This document shows positions 8,784 through 16,556 of a stretch of DNA of 49,383 bases, piece after piece. The notes under the pieces are model-generated. The model saw nothing but the letters and a program-made list of their open reading frames with translations. It did not search any database and was not told where the DNA came from. Position 1 is the first letter of the stretch; each line of letters begins with the position of its first letter. Made by a program: the position numbers and the translations under genes. Source of the DNA: JBDRCC01 sp043822065 [NCBI: archaeon] (GTDB lineage: Archaea > Undinarchaeota > CAZHTU01); assembly GCA_043822065.1 (NCBI GenBank), contig JBDRCC010000002.1:1-49383 (forward strand). Reading direction: 5' to 3'.

Positions 8784-9668
8784 TCACAATTGCATCTTTT
8801 TTATTTTTTTAACGAGCGCCGGGTGCTTCATCTCACCCTTCGAGACAATGACCTGGTGGGGATAGGCGATTTCGATGCCGTGCGCGTCAAACTTCTCCTT
8901 GATTAGAGTAGTAATCTCTGTGATTAGCTTCCTGCGCTCAACCGCGCTCTTTGACTCGACCCACGCCTTCATCTCGAGGTCAACGGAGGACGTGCCAAAC
9001 GCCCGGACAAGCACCTCCGGCTCAGGCTCGGCAATTATTGCCGGGTTTTCTTCAGCAATCTCCTCAAGGAGTTTCACTGCCTTCCTTAAGTCAGAGTCGT
9101 AAGATATCCCGACCGGGATGTCCAGCCTCCTGCGCTTCAGGCGGGAGTAGTTGATGACCATGTCCTGGGTAAGAATCTGGTTCGGGATGGTTATGACCTT
9201 CCCGTCAGGAGTTGAGATTGTCGTGACCCGGAAGCTGATGTCTGTCACGGTCCCCTCGAGCCCGCGGACGGATATCCAGTCGCCTATCTTGAATGGCTTG
9301 TCCACAGTGACGAAAATACCTGAAATTGCGTTCGCGACAACGTCCTTGGCAGCGAAACCCAGGGCGAGACCGATGACCCCAGCGCCAGCGAGAGTTGTGA
9401 CAAGGAGGGACTTCAGGTCGAGTACCGACAAGGCAACCAGGAAAACCACAAAGTAGACTGCGTAGGTTATGGCCCGCTGTATGACGTGGGCTGTGTGGTC
9501 AGGGAAGTCGTATATCTTCTTGTCGAAGTAAACAAAGGATTTCCGCTCAATGCGGAGGAAAATCTTCATTCCGATTATGAGGACGATGAGCTGAAATGTC
9601 TTGTACGCCCAGTAAGTGAGCCAGCCGAAGGGTATTTCGAACGGAATTAGCGAGAGGTATTCTATCAT
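8784..9668 (-). CDS. MscS-family mechanosensitive channel
   Basis: Small-conductance mechanosensitive channel homologue, 294 residues, in the cytoplasmic membrane. Helices lie near 18-38 and 67-85. The pore-lining TM3 with its Gly/Ala ridge is GAGVIGLALGFAAKDV (about 97-112), followed by the beta domain with DKPFKIGDWI and a C-terminal alpha-beta domain. A Lys-rich tail (LVKKIKKM) ends the protein. It would release solutes on hypo-osmotic shock. It is convergent with the DRG gene, with the stop codons one base apart. Confidence 0.92.
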   Translation of the reverse strand: MIEYLSLIPFEIPFGWLTYWAYKTFQLIVLIIGMKIFLRIERKSFVYFDKKIYDFPDHTAHVIQRAITYAVYFVVFLVALSVLDLKSLLVTTLAGAGVIGLALGFAAKDVVANAISGIFVTVDKPFKIGDWISVRGLEGTVTDISFRVTTISTPDGKVITIPNQILTQDMVINYSRLKRRRLDIPVGISYDSDLRKAVKLLEEIAEENPAIIAEPEPEVLVRAFGTSSVDLEMKAWVESKSAVERRKLITEITTLIKEKFDAHGIEIAYPHQVIVSKGEMKHPALVKKIKKMQL

Positions 9669-9704
9669 AAGCTTTTTATCTCAATACTGTTTATTAGGTT
9701 TCGC

Positions 9705-10298
9705 ATGATAAAGATATTGGATGCATGTGTCATAATCCGGCTTGAAGGCATCAATGCGCTTGACAAGGTCCTGGACGCCTACCCAGGCAAGCTTTACGTC
9801 ACGGCTTCAGTCCACAGGGAGGTTTCAAAGGAGCCGGCAAAAAGCAAGCTTCAGGAAGCCATAGACGCAAAAAAGGTCCAGGTCTATACCTGCGACAAGA
9901 AGGATGTTGAGAGGACCTACTTCGAGCTCCACAAGAGGAACATAAAGATTCACTTTGACGACGTCCCAAATGTGGTCGCCGCGAGGCGGCTGGAGGCAGA
10001 GCTGGTGACTGACGATTTTGTCCTCTTCACCGCTGCCCAGATGTGGCACAACGAGCAGAATGTCAGCCTGTTCGTCCTGAACACCCGCGGGCTTCTGTTC
10101 GAGATGTTCCTGTCAAAGAAGATGGAGCTGATAGACTTCATCAAGGGGATACTGCAGATTTTCAGGTTCTCGGAGATACCAAACCTCTCCCATCAGCTTG
10201 AGAAAAGGATTCTGGACGTCAAGGATTTGCAGAGGATGTTTGGCGAGTATGAGAAGTACATGGTAAAGGCGATAGAGATAGCGGAGGGATACAGGTGA
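9705..10298 (+). CDS. PIN-domain protein with C-terminal helical extension
   Basis: 197 residues. The first about 115 residues look like a PIN nuclease domain: D6 in ILDACVII, E39 in SVHREV, D85/D86 and D103/D104 (VTDDFVLF), which could form the acidic metal site. About 80 further residues follow, predicted helical, which are not part of a minimal PIN domain. The gene overlaps the next one by 4 nt (GTGA), and that next protein has UPF0175-like repeats. UPF0175 proteins are known partners of PIN toxins, so the pair may be a toxin-antitoxin-like module, though the usual order is antitoxin first. A role in RNA processing is an alternative. Confidence 0.72.
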   Translation: MIKILDACVIIRLEGINALDKVLDAYPGKLYVTASVHREVSKEPAKSKLQEAIDAKKVQVYTCDKKDVERTYFELHKRNIKIHFDDVPNVVAARRLEAELVTDDFVLFTAAQMWHNEQNVSLFVLNTRGLLFEMFLSKKMELIDFIKGILQIFRFSEIPNLSHQLEKRILDVKDLQRMFGEYEKYMVKAIEIAEGYR

Positions 10299-10753
10299 GC
10301 AAGACTGGGGGAAAGAAGAAGGACACTGTGGAGCGTTACAAGAAGGGCGAAATAAGCCTGCGGCAGGCAGCTAAGGAGGAGGAAAAGGACCTCCACGAGA
10401 TGATTGCGGTCTTCGAGGCGCGCGGATGCTTCTCAGCACAGGGCTTTGACGACGCGCTTGGCTTCGAGAAGAGGCAGTTTGACTATATAATAGGAAAGAT
10501 AGTGAACGCGATTGCCGAAAGGATAGGTATGGAGCGGCTCAAAAAGGCTGCTGAGGACCTCAAGGCGGACAAGCTGGACCTCAGGCAGGCAGCGGTCGGG
10601 CTTGGGCTCGACATGACAGACCTCGCACTGGTATTTGAGCACAGGGGGCTCATGACTGCCGACGAAATAAAGCACGAGCTGAAGCAGGTCGTGCACAAAA
10701 GGCGCGAGGAATTTTTTGAGCGGAAAAGGCGGCAGGAAAAAGTGGCAGAGTAG
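10295..10753 (+). CDS. Protein with two UPF0175-like helix-turn-helix repeats
   Basis: 152 residues, starting with GTG. GGAGG at 10283-10287 lies about 7 nt before it and supports the start. Two copies of a UPF0175-like unit are visible: about 12-50 (GEISLRQAAKEEEKDL, then VFEARG) and about 87-125 (DKLDLRQAAVGLGLDM, then VFEHRG). The LRQAA core is identical in both. UPF0175 proteins are small DNA-binding antitoxins; duplication within one chain is unusual to me. It is translationally coupled to the upstream PIN gene, which suggests that it binds or represses it. The last about 25 residues are strongly basic and charged. Confidence 0.65.
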   Translation: MSKTGGKKKDTVERYKKGEISLRQAAKEEEKDLHEMIAVFEARGCFSAQGFDDALGFEKRQFDYIIGKIVNAIAERIGMERLKKAAEDLKADKLDLRQAAVGLGLDMTDLALVFEHRGLMTADEIKHELKQVVHKRREEFFERKRRQEKVAE

Positions 10754-10754
10754 C

Positions 10755-10767
10755 GGTTTTAATTTTT
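10755..10767 (+). terminator. T-rich probable terminator after the PIN/UPF0175-like pair
   Basis: The stop codon at 10753 is followed within a few bases by TTTTAATTTTT. Archaeal transcription commonly ends at such T runs without a strong hairpin. Confidence 0.45.
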
Positions 10768-10837
10768 CCTCGAGAAATTTTCCACAGGAAGCAGGGGTTG
10801 ACAGAAAAATTTATAAACCCCGATAATTTTATAAAGA

Positions 10838-10905
10838 GTGTTCCAGGAACATCCATCCTGCACGGCCGGTTCGTGGTGTTTACCGGCCCCTCTTTCTTGT
10901 TTAGT
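10838..10905 (+). ncRNA. Possible small RNA with two hairpins
   Basis: A good TATA-like box (AATTTATAAAC, about 10808-10818) is followed about 25 nt later by a stretch without a credible reading frame. CAGGA (10844-10848) pairs with TCCTG (10856-10860), and GGCCGG (10864-10869) with CCGGCC (10883-10888); a pyrimidine/T-rich run (CTCTTTCTTGTTT) follows. TGTTCC-A-GGAACA (10839-10851) is also a near-perfect palindrome, so the element could instead be an operator. No known RNA family is recognised. Confidence 0.3.
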
Positions 10906-10932
10906 CTACGCCGTACTATACGTGAAACTTGT

Positions 10933-10984
10933 ATTGCCGCAAATTGTTATTGCTGTAAATTATTGAACTGCCGTAAATTATTGA
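10933..10984. repeat. Three tandem degenerate 16-18-bp repeats
   Basis: ATTGCCGCAAATTGTT (10933-10948), ATTGCTGTAAATTATTGA (10949-10966) and ACTGCCGTAAATTATTGA (10967-10984) follow head to tail and end just at the 3' end of the next minus-strand gene. They could be a protein-binding array or a slippage product. Together with the hairpins before them they fill the 234-nt gap between genes. Confidence 0.55.
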
Positions 10985-10987
10985 AGC

Positions 10988-12643
10988 TTACAGCCGGTAT
11001 CCTACATAACGCTGGACTGCAGACAGCATAACTTGAGAAAGCGGCAGCCTTGGCATGTCGGCAACAACCCCGCCCCCGCGCGAGTATAGGGCATTGTATC
11101 GGAATCCAAAGTAGACTTCCGCAGTCATCCGTTTCAGAATCTCGTTGTATGTTTCACGCATCTCCTTGCATGGGTCGTCGTCGGAGATTTTCGTGTTGAT
11201 AAGGTCGAGATCCTCGAACATCTCGACTATGATGAATTCATTGGGTGCATTCTGATTAGGGAGGCCGAAAACAGCATCGAGCTCAACGTTGTGCGTTCGC
11301 TTGTATTTCTTTTCAAATTTCTCTAACGCCCCCTTGTACTCTTCGGCGTAATCATTGCAGACTTCTGCCAAGACCTCCGCAACCTGGTTGAGTGACGGGT
11401 ATGATTTCCTGTTGCCTGCGGCAGCCTCGAGGACGTCCTTGATTAGCTGGATTCTAGTAAGCCCAAGGATTGCCTTAAACTCGGTTGAACGATTTTTCAC
11501 GTCCTTCGCGCCAAAGTACCAGTTGAGAAGCCCGCTCGTTTCGAATCTGCCCTGGAGCTCCAAAAACAGGTTGTGGAACGACTCTATCTGGGCAAGGTGC
11601 TGGTCAGTTATGTTTAACAGCGTCATTTCTTTTTTAATGTCCTCTTTTAGCTGCCGGACATACAGCCGCTCTGAGAAGGGGGAGAGGCTCTTGAAGATAT
11701 GCTGCTTAAGCAGCTGTGCAAGCTTGTCCGAAGTCATGCCCTCCAGCTCCTCTTCGATATCAAGCGTTTTAAGGATTTCAATGACTTTGTCCCGGGCTTC
11801 CTTTTTTGTCCGTATCTGCTTCTCGACGTCCTTGAATACCTCTTCTAGTACGCTGAAGAGCTGCTCAAAATCATAGATGTTTATGCCTTTCGCCTTAAGC
11901 TTGAGTATTGATTTCGCAATGTGCTTCTGTATGTCATCCGGAGTATGCCTGTATTTGGCTTCCTCAGTCAGCTGGGAGTGTATAAGGGAACAGAGCTGGG
12001 GCATGGTAAAGTGCTTCAGCTTCGGAAGCTCCTTGATTAAGCCTTCAACAACGGAACCCATCTTGAATATGCCCCTAAACGCAGAGTACACTCCGACGTG
12101 GGGGTCAACAACCTCAAACTCCCGGAACATCCGCCTAACAACGAGCGGGTTGCTGTAGGGCTTGCTGCCAAGGCGCCCAGGTATTGCCTTGTACGCCCGC
12201 TCGACTTTTTCTGGGAGGAATTTTTTCTCGTACTGGTCTGCGAGCTTTTCTGGGTCAGTGTCCTTGTCTGAAAGCCGGACTAAGAGCCGCGCAAAGGAGC
12301 TATAGTCCTCCTGCGTAAGTGGATCCCGGATGCGTATGTCGTCTAAAATTTGATTTTCCAAGTCCCGCCTGTCAAGCTTGCCGCCGAACATTTTATTGGA
12401 TTCCATTGTGTCGTCCGGATAGTCGTCTTGCGTGAACTCGCCAGGTACAATCTGAGCCTTGTATTTGCCAGTAAGGTCGCTGGAGATTGAGTGCTTCGCA
12501 GCAGAGAACATCTTGTCGATTTCGCCCCGGATCTTGGCAACGTCCGCAACCTTCTTCATGTGCTCTACTGGAGGCGCAGCTATTTCGTCAATTTTTGAGC
12601 CGTGCCGCTCGTGGAGCAGGCCGCCAAGGACAGAGCTGCTCAT
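10988..12643 (-). CDS. Uncharacterised helical protein, last gene of the minus-strand cluster
   Basis: 551 residues, not recognised. It is predicted largely alpha-helical and charged, with no signal peptide, no clear membrane span and no nucleotide-binding or catalytic motif that I can see. A region with coiled-coil character lies about 250-330 (heptad-like KDVEKQIRTKKEARDKVIEIL). The end is less charged and contains YSRGGGVVADMP. The start overlaps the stop of the 1156-residue gene as ATGA (12640-12643), so it is almost certainly translated together with it. A partner role in the same complex is inference from this coupling. Confidence 0.8.
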   Translation of the reverse strand: MSSSVLGGLLHERHGSKIDEIAAPPVEHMKKVADVAKIRGEIDKMFSAAKHSISSDLTGKYKAQIVPGEFTQDDYPDDTMESNKMFGGKLDRRDLENQILDDIRIRDPLTQEDYSSFARLLVRLSDKDTDPEKLADQYEKKFLPEKVERAYKAIPGRLGSKPYSNPLVVRRMFREFEVVDPHVGVYSAFRGIFKMGSVVEGLIKELPKLKHFTMPQLCSLIHSQLTEEAKYRHTPDDIQKHIAKSILKLKAKGINIYDFEQLFSVLEEVFKDVEKQIRTKKEARDKVIEILKTLDIEEELEGMTSDKLAQLLKQHIFKSLSPFSERLYVRQLKEDIKKEMTLLNITDQHLAQIESFHNLFLELQGRFETSGLLNWYFGAKDVKNRSTEFKAILGLTRIQLIKDVLEAAAGNRKSYPSLNQVAEVLAEVCNDYAEEYKGALEKFEKKYKRTHNVELDAVFGLPNQNAPNEFIIVEMFEDLDLINTKISDDDPCKEMRETYNEILKRMTAEVYFGFRYNALYSRGGGVVADMPRLPLSQVMLSAVQRYVGYRL

Positions 12644-15600
12644 GCGCCAGCACCCCCTTCGGTGTAGCCACTGCTTTCGAGGAATCCCCAGATGCGGGTA
12701 AACCCAGAATCGATAAGGTCTGACTGTATAATGGCATCCCTGGAGGCAATACCCCCGGCTGTGGCAGAAATGTCGTCCGAGATAGCCTGGGACAGGCCTG
12801 CAAAGGACCCCCCAGTTTTCCCATACGCCCTAGCTGCCATCAGGAGGACTACGGCGTCGGTGTTTGGCCGCTGTATTATGGAGTGGGGCCATATCTCGTC
12901 TTTCTTTGCCTTGGAGTCCTTCGGGACTATTGCGCGGTTAGCCGAGTGTATGAATTCGTGCATGCGCATGGCGCGCTCTATTTCCTCTGGCTCGAATTTG
13001 TGCTTTGCACCATATAACTTGATGTAAAACTGCTGAACATCAACTGCCGTCTTAACAAGGTCATCAGTGCCAGTCCGGGTAACCTCGTGCAGGCGCTGTA
13101 TGCAGTGCGCCCATAGTTCGGAGAGGCGCTTATCGTTGGCATCAGCCATTTCCTCCCGCGCGCCGTTATAGCGCAGGGCAGGGCGCCGCTCCATGACGGA
13201 AAGCAGGCATATTGCGGCTATTATCTCATGCATCTCCTTAGGAGGGATGGATTTTATTTTTTCCTTGTTGTACGCCTCGTATTCCCTGAACATGCTCAAT
13301 GAGAGCTCTGGAACGTTGGATTTTGGGTAGAGGCCGAGATAGCCCATGTGCGGGAACTTGGACTTAGTAGCCCCATTCACCTCGTATGAGACATCGTCGC
13401 TTTCGTAGACAATGAGCGCTAGGTAGAGGGATGGTATCTTGGTCAGCCTTTCGCGGAGGAGCTCGAGCTTCGCAAGTATGGTAAAGCCGGCAACAAGCCG
13501 GGTGTATAGGTCAAGCGCCAATTCGAGGTTGTACCACAGCTCAGGGATATTGTCCTTTATCTCTACTGCGTGGCGCTTGAATTTGCCGTATGCGTGCTTG
13601 TCTGAAAGCTTGTTGTGCGCAGCTATCGTCCAGCCCTGGGTGTCGTACCACAGTATGTCCGGAAGGGACCTGAGCTTAATCCAGTCGCTGACAGACCATT
13701 TGCGGACATCCTTGGCATCAAAGCCGAACAGGTCCTTGAAAACAGACTCGAACAGAGCGGTCCACTGTTTTAGGTTGTCATGCAGCAGGTCGGCTAGGTC
13801 CGCCGCCTTCTCGGCATGCTCCCTGAAGTGCCACATCAGGAGCTTGACAAGCCCATTGGTCTTCTCGTCGGCGCGCTTTATCCCGCGGACGTCGCTTAGT
13901 ATGTAATGGGTGTAGGTTATCCGGCTGAGGTTATGCCAGTTGTAGACCATTTCCTGGTATTTTGAAAAGTCGTCCCCGTCTGACAGCTTTTCAATCTCCT
14001 CGTTGAGGTAGGTCAGGTCTTCGTTCGCCTTCATCAGTATGTCATCTATGGAAGCAGTCTCGCCGATTTTGTACATGTACTGCTCGGTTGAGACATATTT
14101 TTTCAGGGTAAGCTCTACTTCCGCGGACGTCTTCTTCAGCTGCTCCCTGTAGTCCTGCGGGCTGAGAACCTTCCTCCGGTCAGCCTCCATGAGGGTTATC
14201 CCAAGGACGTCCATAAGCCGCTCCGGCACGTCGAGGTCCTCCGCCCCGCGCTTCTCGATTGCCTGCTCGAAGTCGGCAGACATCGCCTTGGCAGTCTTGT
14301 GTATCTGGTGGGCGGCAGTCACCTTCCCCTTTGGAAGCTTGTACCAGATTATTTTGAGCTGGAGCCCCCTGGCCTTGGCCCTGTTCAGAAGGTAAAGCGG
14401 GACGTACCTGTCCTCCAAAAGGTCTTTCCGGTGCAGGTGGAACTCGGTGAGGAACTGCTCAAATTTCGCGCTGCGGTAGACCGTCTCGGTGACCTGCTTG
14501 TTTCCTTCGACGGCGGCGTCACCGTGGATGTCCACTAAGTCGTATACTTTTATTGTGGTCTTTATTTTTCTCTTTGTCCTAGACTTGCCAAGATCAAGCC
14601 CGTATGTTATACAATACTCGGTCAACTCAGCTGCGGCGTTGGAAACAAGCACATACCTGTCTTCCAAGACTATGTTCTCAAGTTTCGCACGGGAGATTAT
14701 GTTTTCAGCCTTGAGCTTTTTGGCGCGAGCTTTCACGTGTGCGGCGTACAGCTCATCGAAAATAATAAAGTCCATGGTTAGCTGCTTGCCCTCTTTCTTT
14801 GCAGCGGATTTATCTTTTGATTTTAATTTGCGCCTCTCAACAAAATTCTTGTTGAAGTATTTTCTCAGCGCTTTGACATCTTTAATGGACTCGTCAGGGC
14901 AGTAGGCTCCAATCGTGGTCTGATCTGCTTCGAGCCACCCCAGATTTTGGAGTATCACTAATTCAGTGTCTTTTCGTTCGCCAGTATCATCGGGAAGCCG
15001 GAGTATGGGATCCTTGTCTCTAAAATCTGAGTTGATGGAAACGCCAAAGTACGCGAGATAATCTGATTCGGTCAGCCAGAATATTTGGTCAAGAAGCTTT
15101 TTTTTAGCGGCTTTCTCGTCCTTCGCCTCTGCCTTCAGCTCCTTTTTTGTTTTATCATTGTACTGGCTAGCCAGCTGCTCAATATCGTATACTGCTGCCT
15201 CTTCTTTGGGGAGCGTGTACTCAGTCTGCTCAAGCACTACGTCCGAGCCGACTTTGTCCTTTAAGTCCTTGGCGTTTGGGCTTGTGGCGCGGAGGTACCT
15301 CTCCTCGAATAGGTCCTTTGCAGTTAGCCCCATGCCAGCGAGCCAGTCGTGATAGCCAGGAGCCTCGATTTTTTGGCTTGTAGTCTCTTCGACGCTTACT
15401 TTCTTCGCCCACGCCTTGTGCATGGCATCCAAGTCGTAAACATTGAACAGCTTCGTGGATTGCTTGCCGTCTTGACCAACCACCTTCCTCCGCTCAATGA
15501 ACTTTTTTATATTTACGCCTTGGTCTTCAACAGGCTTCAATATCGCTTTACGTTCGGCCGTAAGGTATTTCCCCTCAGAAAGCCCATCAACCGCAAGCCC

Positions 15601-16110
15601 AAGCTGGCTCAGGAACTCCGCGAAGTCAGGCCCGGTAGCCCCATAGGACTTCTTTACCTTACTCCACATCTCCATGACGTCGACTACAGGTATCCCTTCA
15701 ACAATGCGCTCAATCTTTCCAATTTCGCCCTCTTTTATCGCGCTAACCTGCTCGGACGCCTCCTTCCAGGAGTCCTTGTTGAAGAAATACTGCCAGTAGC
15801 TTGGCGGCCTGAGAAGGTACCAAAGGAACGCCACGGAGCGTACATTCAAGAGTGCGAGGTGCTGGTTCATGTCGGATATCTTCAGGAAGAAATTCTTGTA
15901 AAGCTTGTCAAGGCCCTTCCTGCCGACTTCCGCTGCGATTATCTTGTCGAGCTCAGTTATGTTGTAGAACAGGCCTATTGCCTTTTTGCGCTTCTCCTCA
16001 AGGTTAGCCTCATCCTTCTTGTCGTCTTTTTGCGCCTGGCTGGCATCTTCGGCTATAGTCGCTCCCTGGTCTTCGGCGCCGGCTATAACTGTGTCGTCCG
16101 CGTCAGCCAT
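12640..16110 (-). CDS. Uncharacterised 1156-residue protein with degenerate internal repeats
   Basis: Not recognised. Residues 1-45 are acidic and low-complexity. Between about 160 and 660 I see five or six degenerate modules of 70-130 residues. Each begins with a pattern like FLxxxGLxxxDLxExRYV (164-182, 255-272, 383-403, 477-487, 550-570, 630-650); most continue with a basic stretch and then a (V/I)YD(L/I) or similar strand (224-227, 307-310, 522-525). Each module resembles, loosely, an excisionase/MerR-like winged helix; this is inference. The rest is helical. HEFIH (1051-1055) fits HExxH of zinc peptidases but is not well supported by its surroundings. The start is coupled to the upstream gene by TAATG. 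Confidence 0.82.
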   Translation of the reverse strand: MADADDTVIAGAEDQGATIAEDASQAQKDDKKDEANLEEKRKKAIGLFYNITELDKIIAAEVGRKGLDKLYKNFFLKISDMNQHLALLNVRSVAFLWYLLRPPSYWQYFFNKDSWKEASEQVSAIKEGEIGKIERIVEGIPVVDVMEMWSKVKKSYGATGPDFAEFLSQLGLAVDGLSEGKYLTAERKAILKPVEDQGVNIKKFIERRKVVGQDGKQSTKLFNVYDLDAMHKAWAKKVSVEETTSQKIEAPGYHDWLAGMGLTAKDLFEERYLRATSPNAKDLKDKVGSDVVLEQTEYTLPKEEAAVYDIEQLASQYNDKTKKELKAEAKDEKAAKKKLLDQIFWLTESDYLAYFGVSINSDFRDKDPILRLPDDTGERKDTELVILQNLGWLEADQTTIGAYCPDESIKDVKALRKYFNKNFVERRKLKSKDKSAAKKEGKQLTMDFIIFDELYAAHVKARAKKLKAENIISRAKLENIVLEDRYVLVSNAAAELTEYCITYGLDLGKSRTKRKIKTTIKVYDLVDIHGDAAVEGNKQVTETVYRSAKFEQFLTEFHLHRKDLLEDRYVPLYLLNRAKARGLQLKIIWYKLPKGKVTAAHQIHKTAKAMSADFEQAIEKRGAEDLDVPERLMDVLGITLMEADRRKVLSPQDYREQLKKTSAEVELTLKKYVSTEQYMYKIGETASIDDILMKANEDLTYLNEEIEKLSDGDDFSKYQEMVYNWHNLSRITYTHYILSDVRGIKRADEKTNGLVKLLMWHFREHAEKAADLADLLHDNLKQWTALFESVFKDLFGFDAKDVRKWSVSDWIKLRSLPDILWYDTQGWTIAAHNKLSDKHAYGKFKRHAVEIKDNIPELWYNLELALDLYTRLVAGFTILAKLELLRERLTKIPSLYLALIVYESDDVSYEVNGATKSKFPHMGYLGLYPKSNVPELSLSMFREYEAYNKEKIKSIPPKEMHEIIAAICLLSVMERRPALRYNGAREEMADANDKRLSELWAHCIQRLHEVTRTGTDDLVKTAVDVQQFYIKLYGAKHKFEPEEIERAMRMHEFIHSANRAIVPKDSKAKKDEIWPHSIIQRPNTDAVVLLMAARAYGKTGGSFAGLSQAISDDISATAGGIASRDAIIQSDLIDSGFTRIWGFLESSGYTEGGAGA

Positions 16111-16505
16111 TATTCCGGAACCTCCTCTAGGAACTCCTTTGCAATCGCAGGAAGATCAACTTCAAGATCCTCAGAGACTTTCGTCGCCTCCCTAAGCCCT
16201 TTGGATATCGCCTCAAGCTCGTTAAGGCAGAAGTAGCATGTGCGCAGGATATAGCTCGGGGGGACTTTTTTGCCCCACCACTCTGCAGTTTGTTCAAGCT
16301 TTTTACGAAGCCAGTCGACGGACTTGGCTGCAGTGCCGGTTGCCAGCTCTTTGCCGGATTCTACAAGGAATTCGTATATGTCGTCCGCGCCAGTTCCGTG
16401 GCCGTACCGGCGCACCCCGGTAGAGCGCAAAACGTAAGCAATCGCGATGTAGCCCCCGATGGTAACGACTGTGCCAGTAATGGCATATGCAAGATAGCTA
16501 GCCAT
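16110..16505 (-). CDS. Small uncharacterised protein with N-terminal membrane anchor
   Basis: 131 residues, not recognised. One hydrophobic helix at about 4-26 (AITGTVVTIGGYIAIAYVL) is followed by a basic turn (RSTGVRRYG), predicting a short outer N-terminus and a cytoplasmic body. The body is helical and contains one Cys-x-x-Cys (CYFC, about 90-93). It begins a sub-operon with its own TATA-like box and is coupled to the 1156-residue gene by TAATG. It may tether that large protein to the membrane; this is inference from order only. Confidence 0.78.
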   Translation of the reverse strand: MASYLAYAITGTVVTIGGYIAIAYVLRSTGVRRYGHGTGADDIYEFLVESGKELATGTAAKSVDWLRKKLEQTAEWWGKKVPPSYILRTCYFCLNELEAISKGLREATKVSEDLEVDLPAIAKEFLEEVPE

Positions 16506-16527
16506 GGCTATAATATCGGTGGAACTA

Positions 16528-16536
16528 GTTTATAAT
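16528..16536 (-). promoter_or_regulatory. TATA-like box inside the minus-strand cluster
   Basis: ATTATAAAC on the minus strand lies about 27 nt before the ATG at 16505. The five minus-strand genes therefore probably form two transcription units: 19023-16557 and 16505-10988. Confidence 0.5.
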
Positions 16537-16556
16537 GATTATTAACGCGGTTTGGG

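Noticed and set aside
10933-10984. CRISPR-like array
   Set aside because: Units of 16-18 bp follow directly without spacers, and only three degenerate copies exist.
10798-11031. 77-codon plus-strand frame over the repeat gap
   Set aside because: Starts with TTG within the TATA-box region, consists of translated repeats and runs antisense into the cluster's last gene.
12805-12850. P-loop-like AARAYGKT in the 1156-residue protein
   Set aside because: It fits only the loose A/G-x4-G-K-T pattern, lies at about residue 1092-1099 near the C-terminus, and no Walker B or AAA+ context follows.
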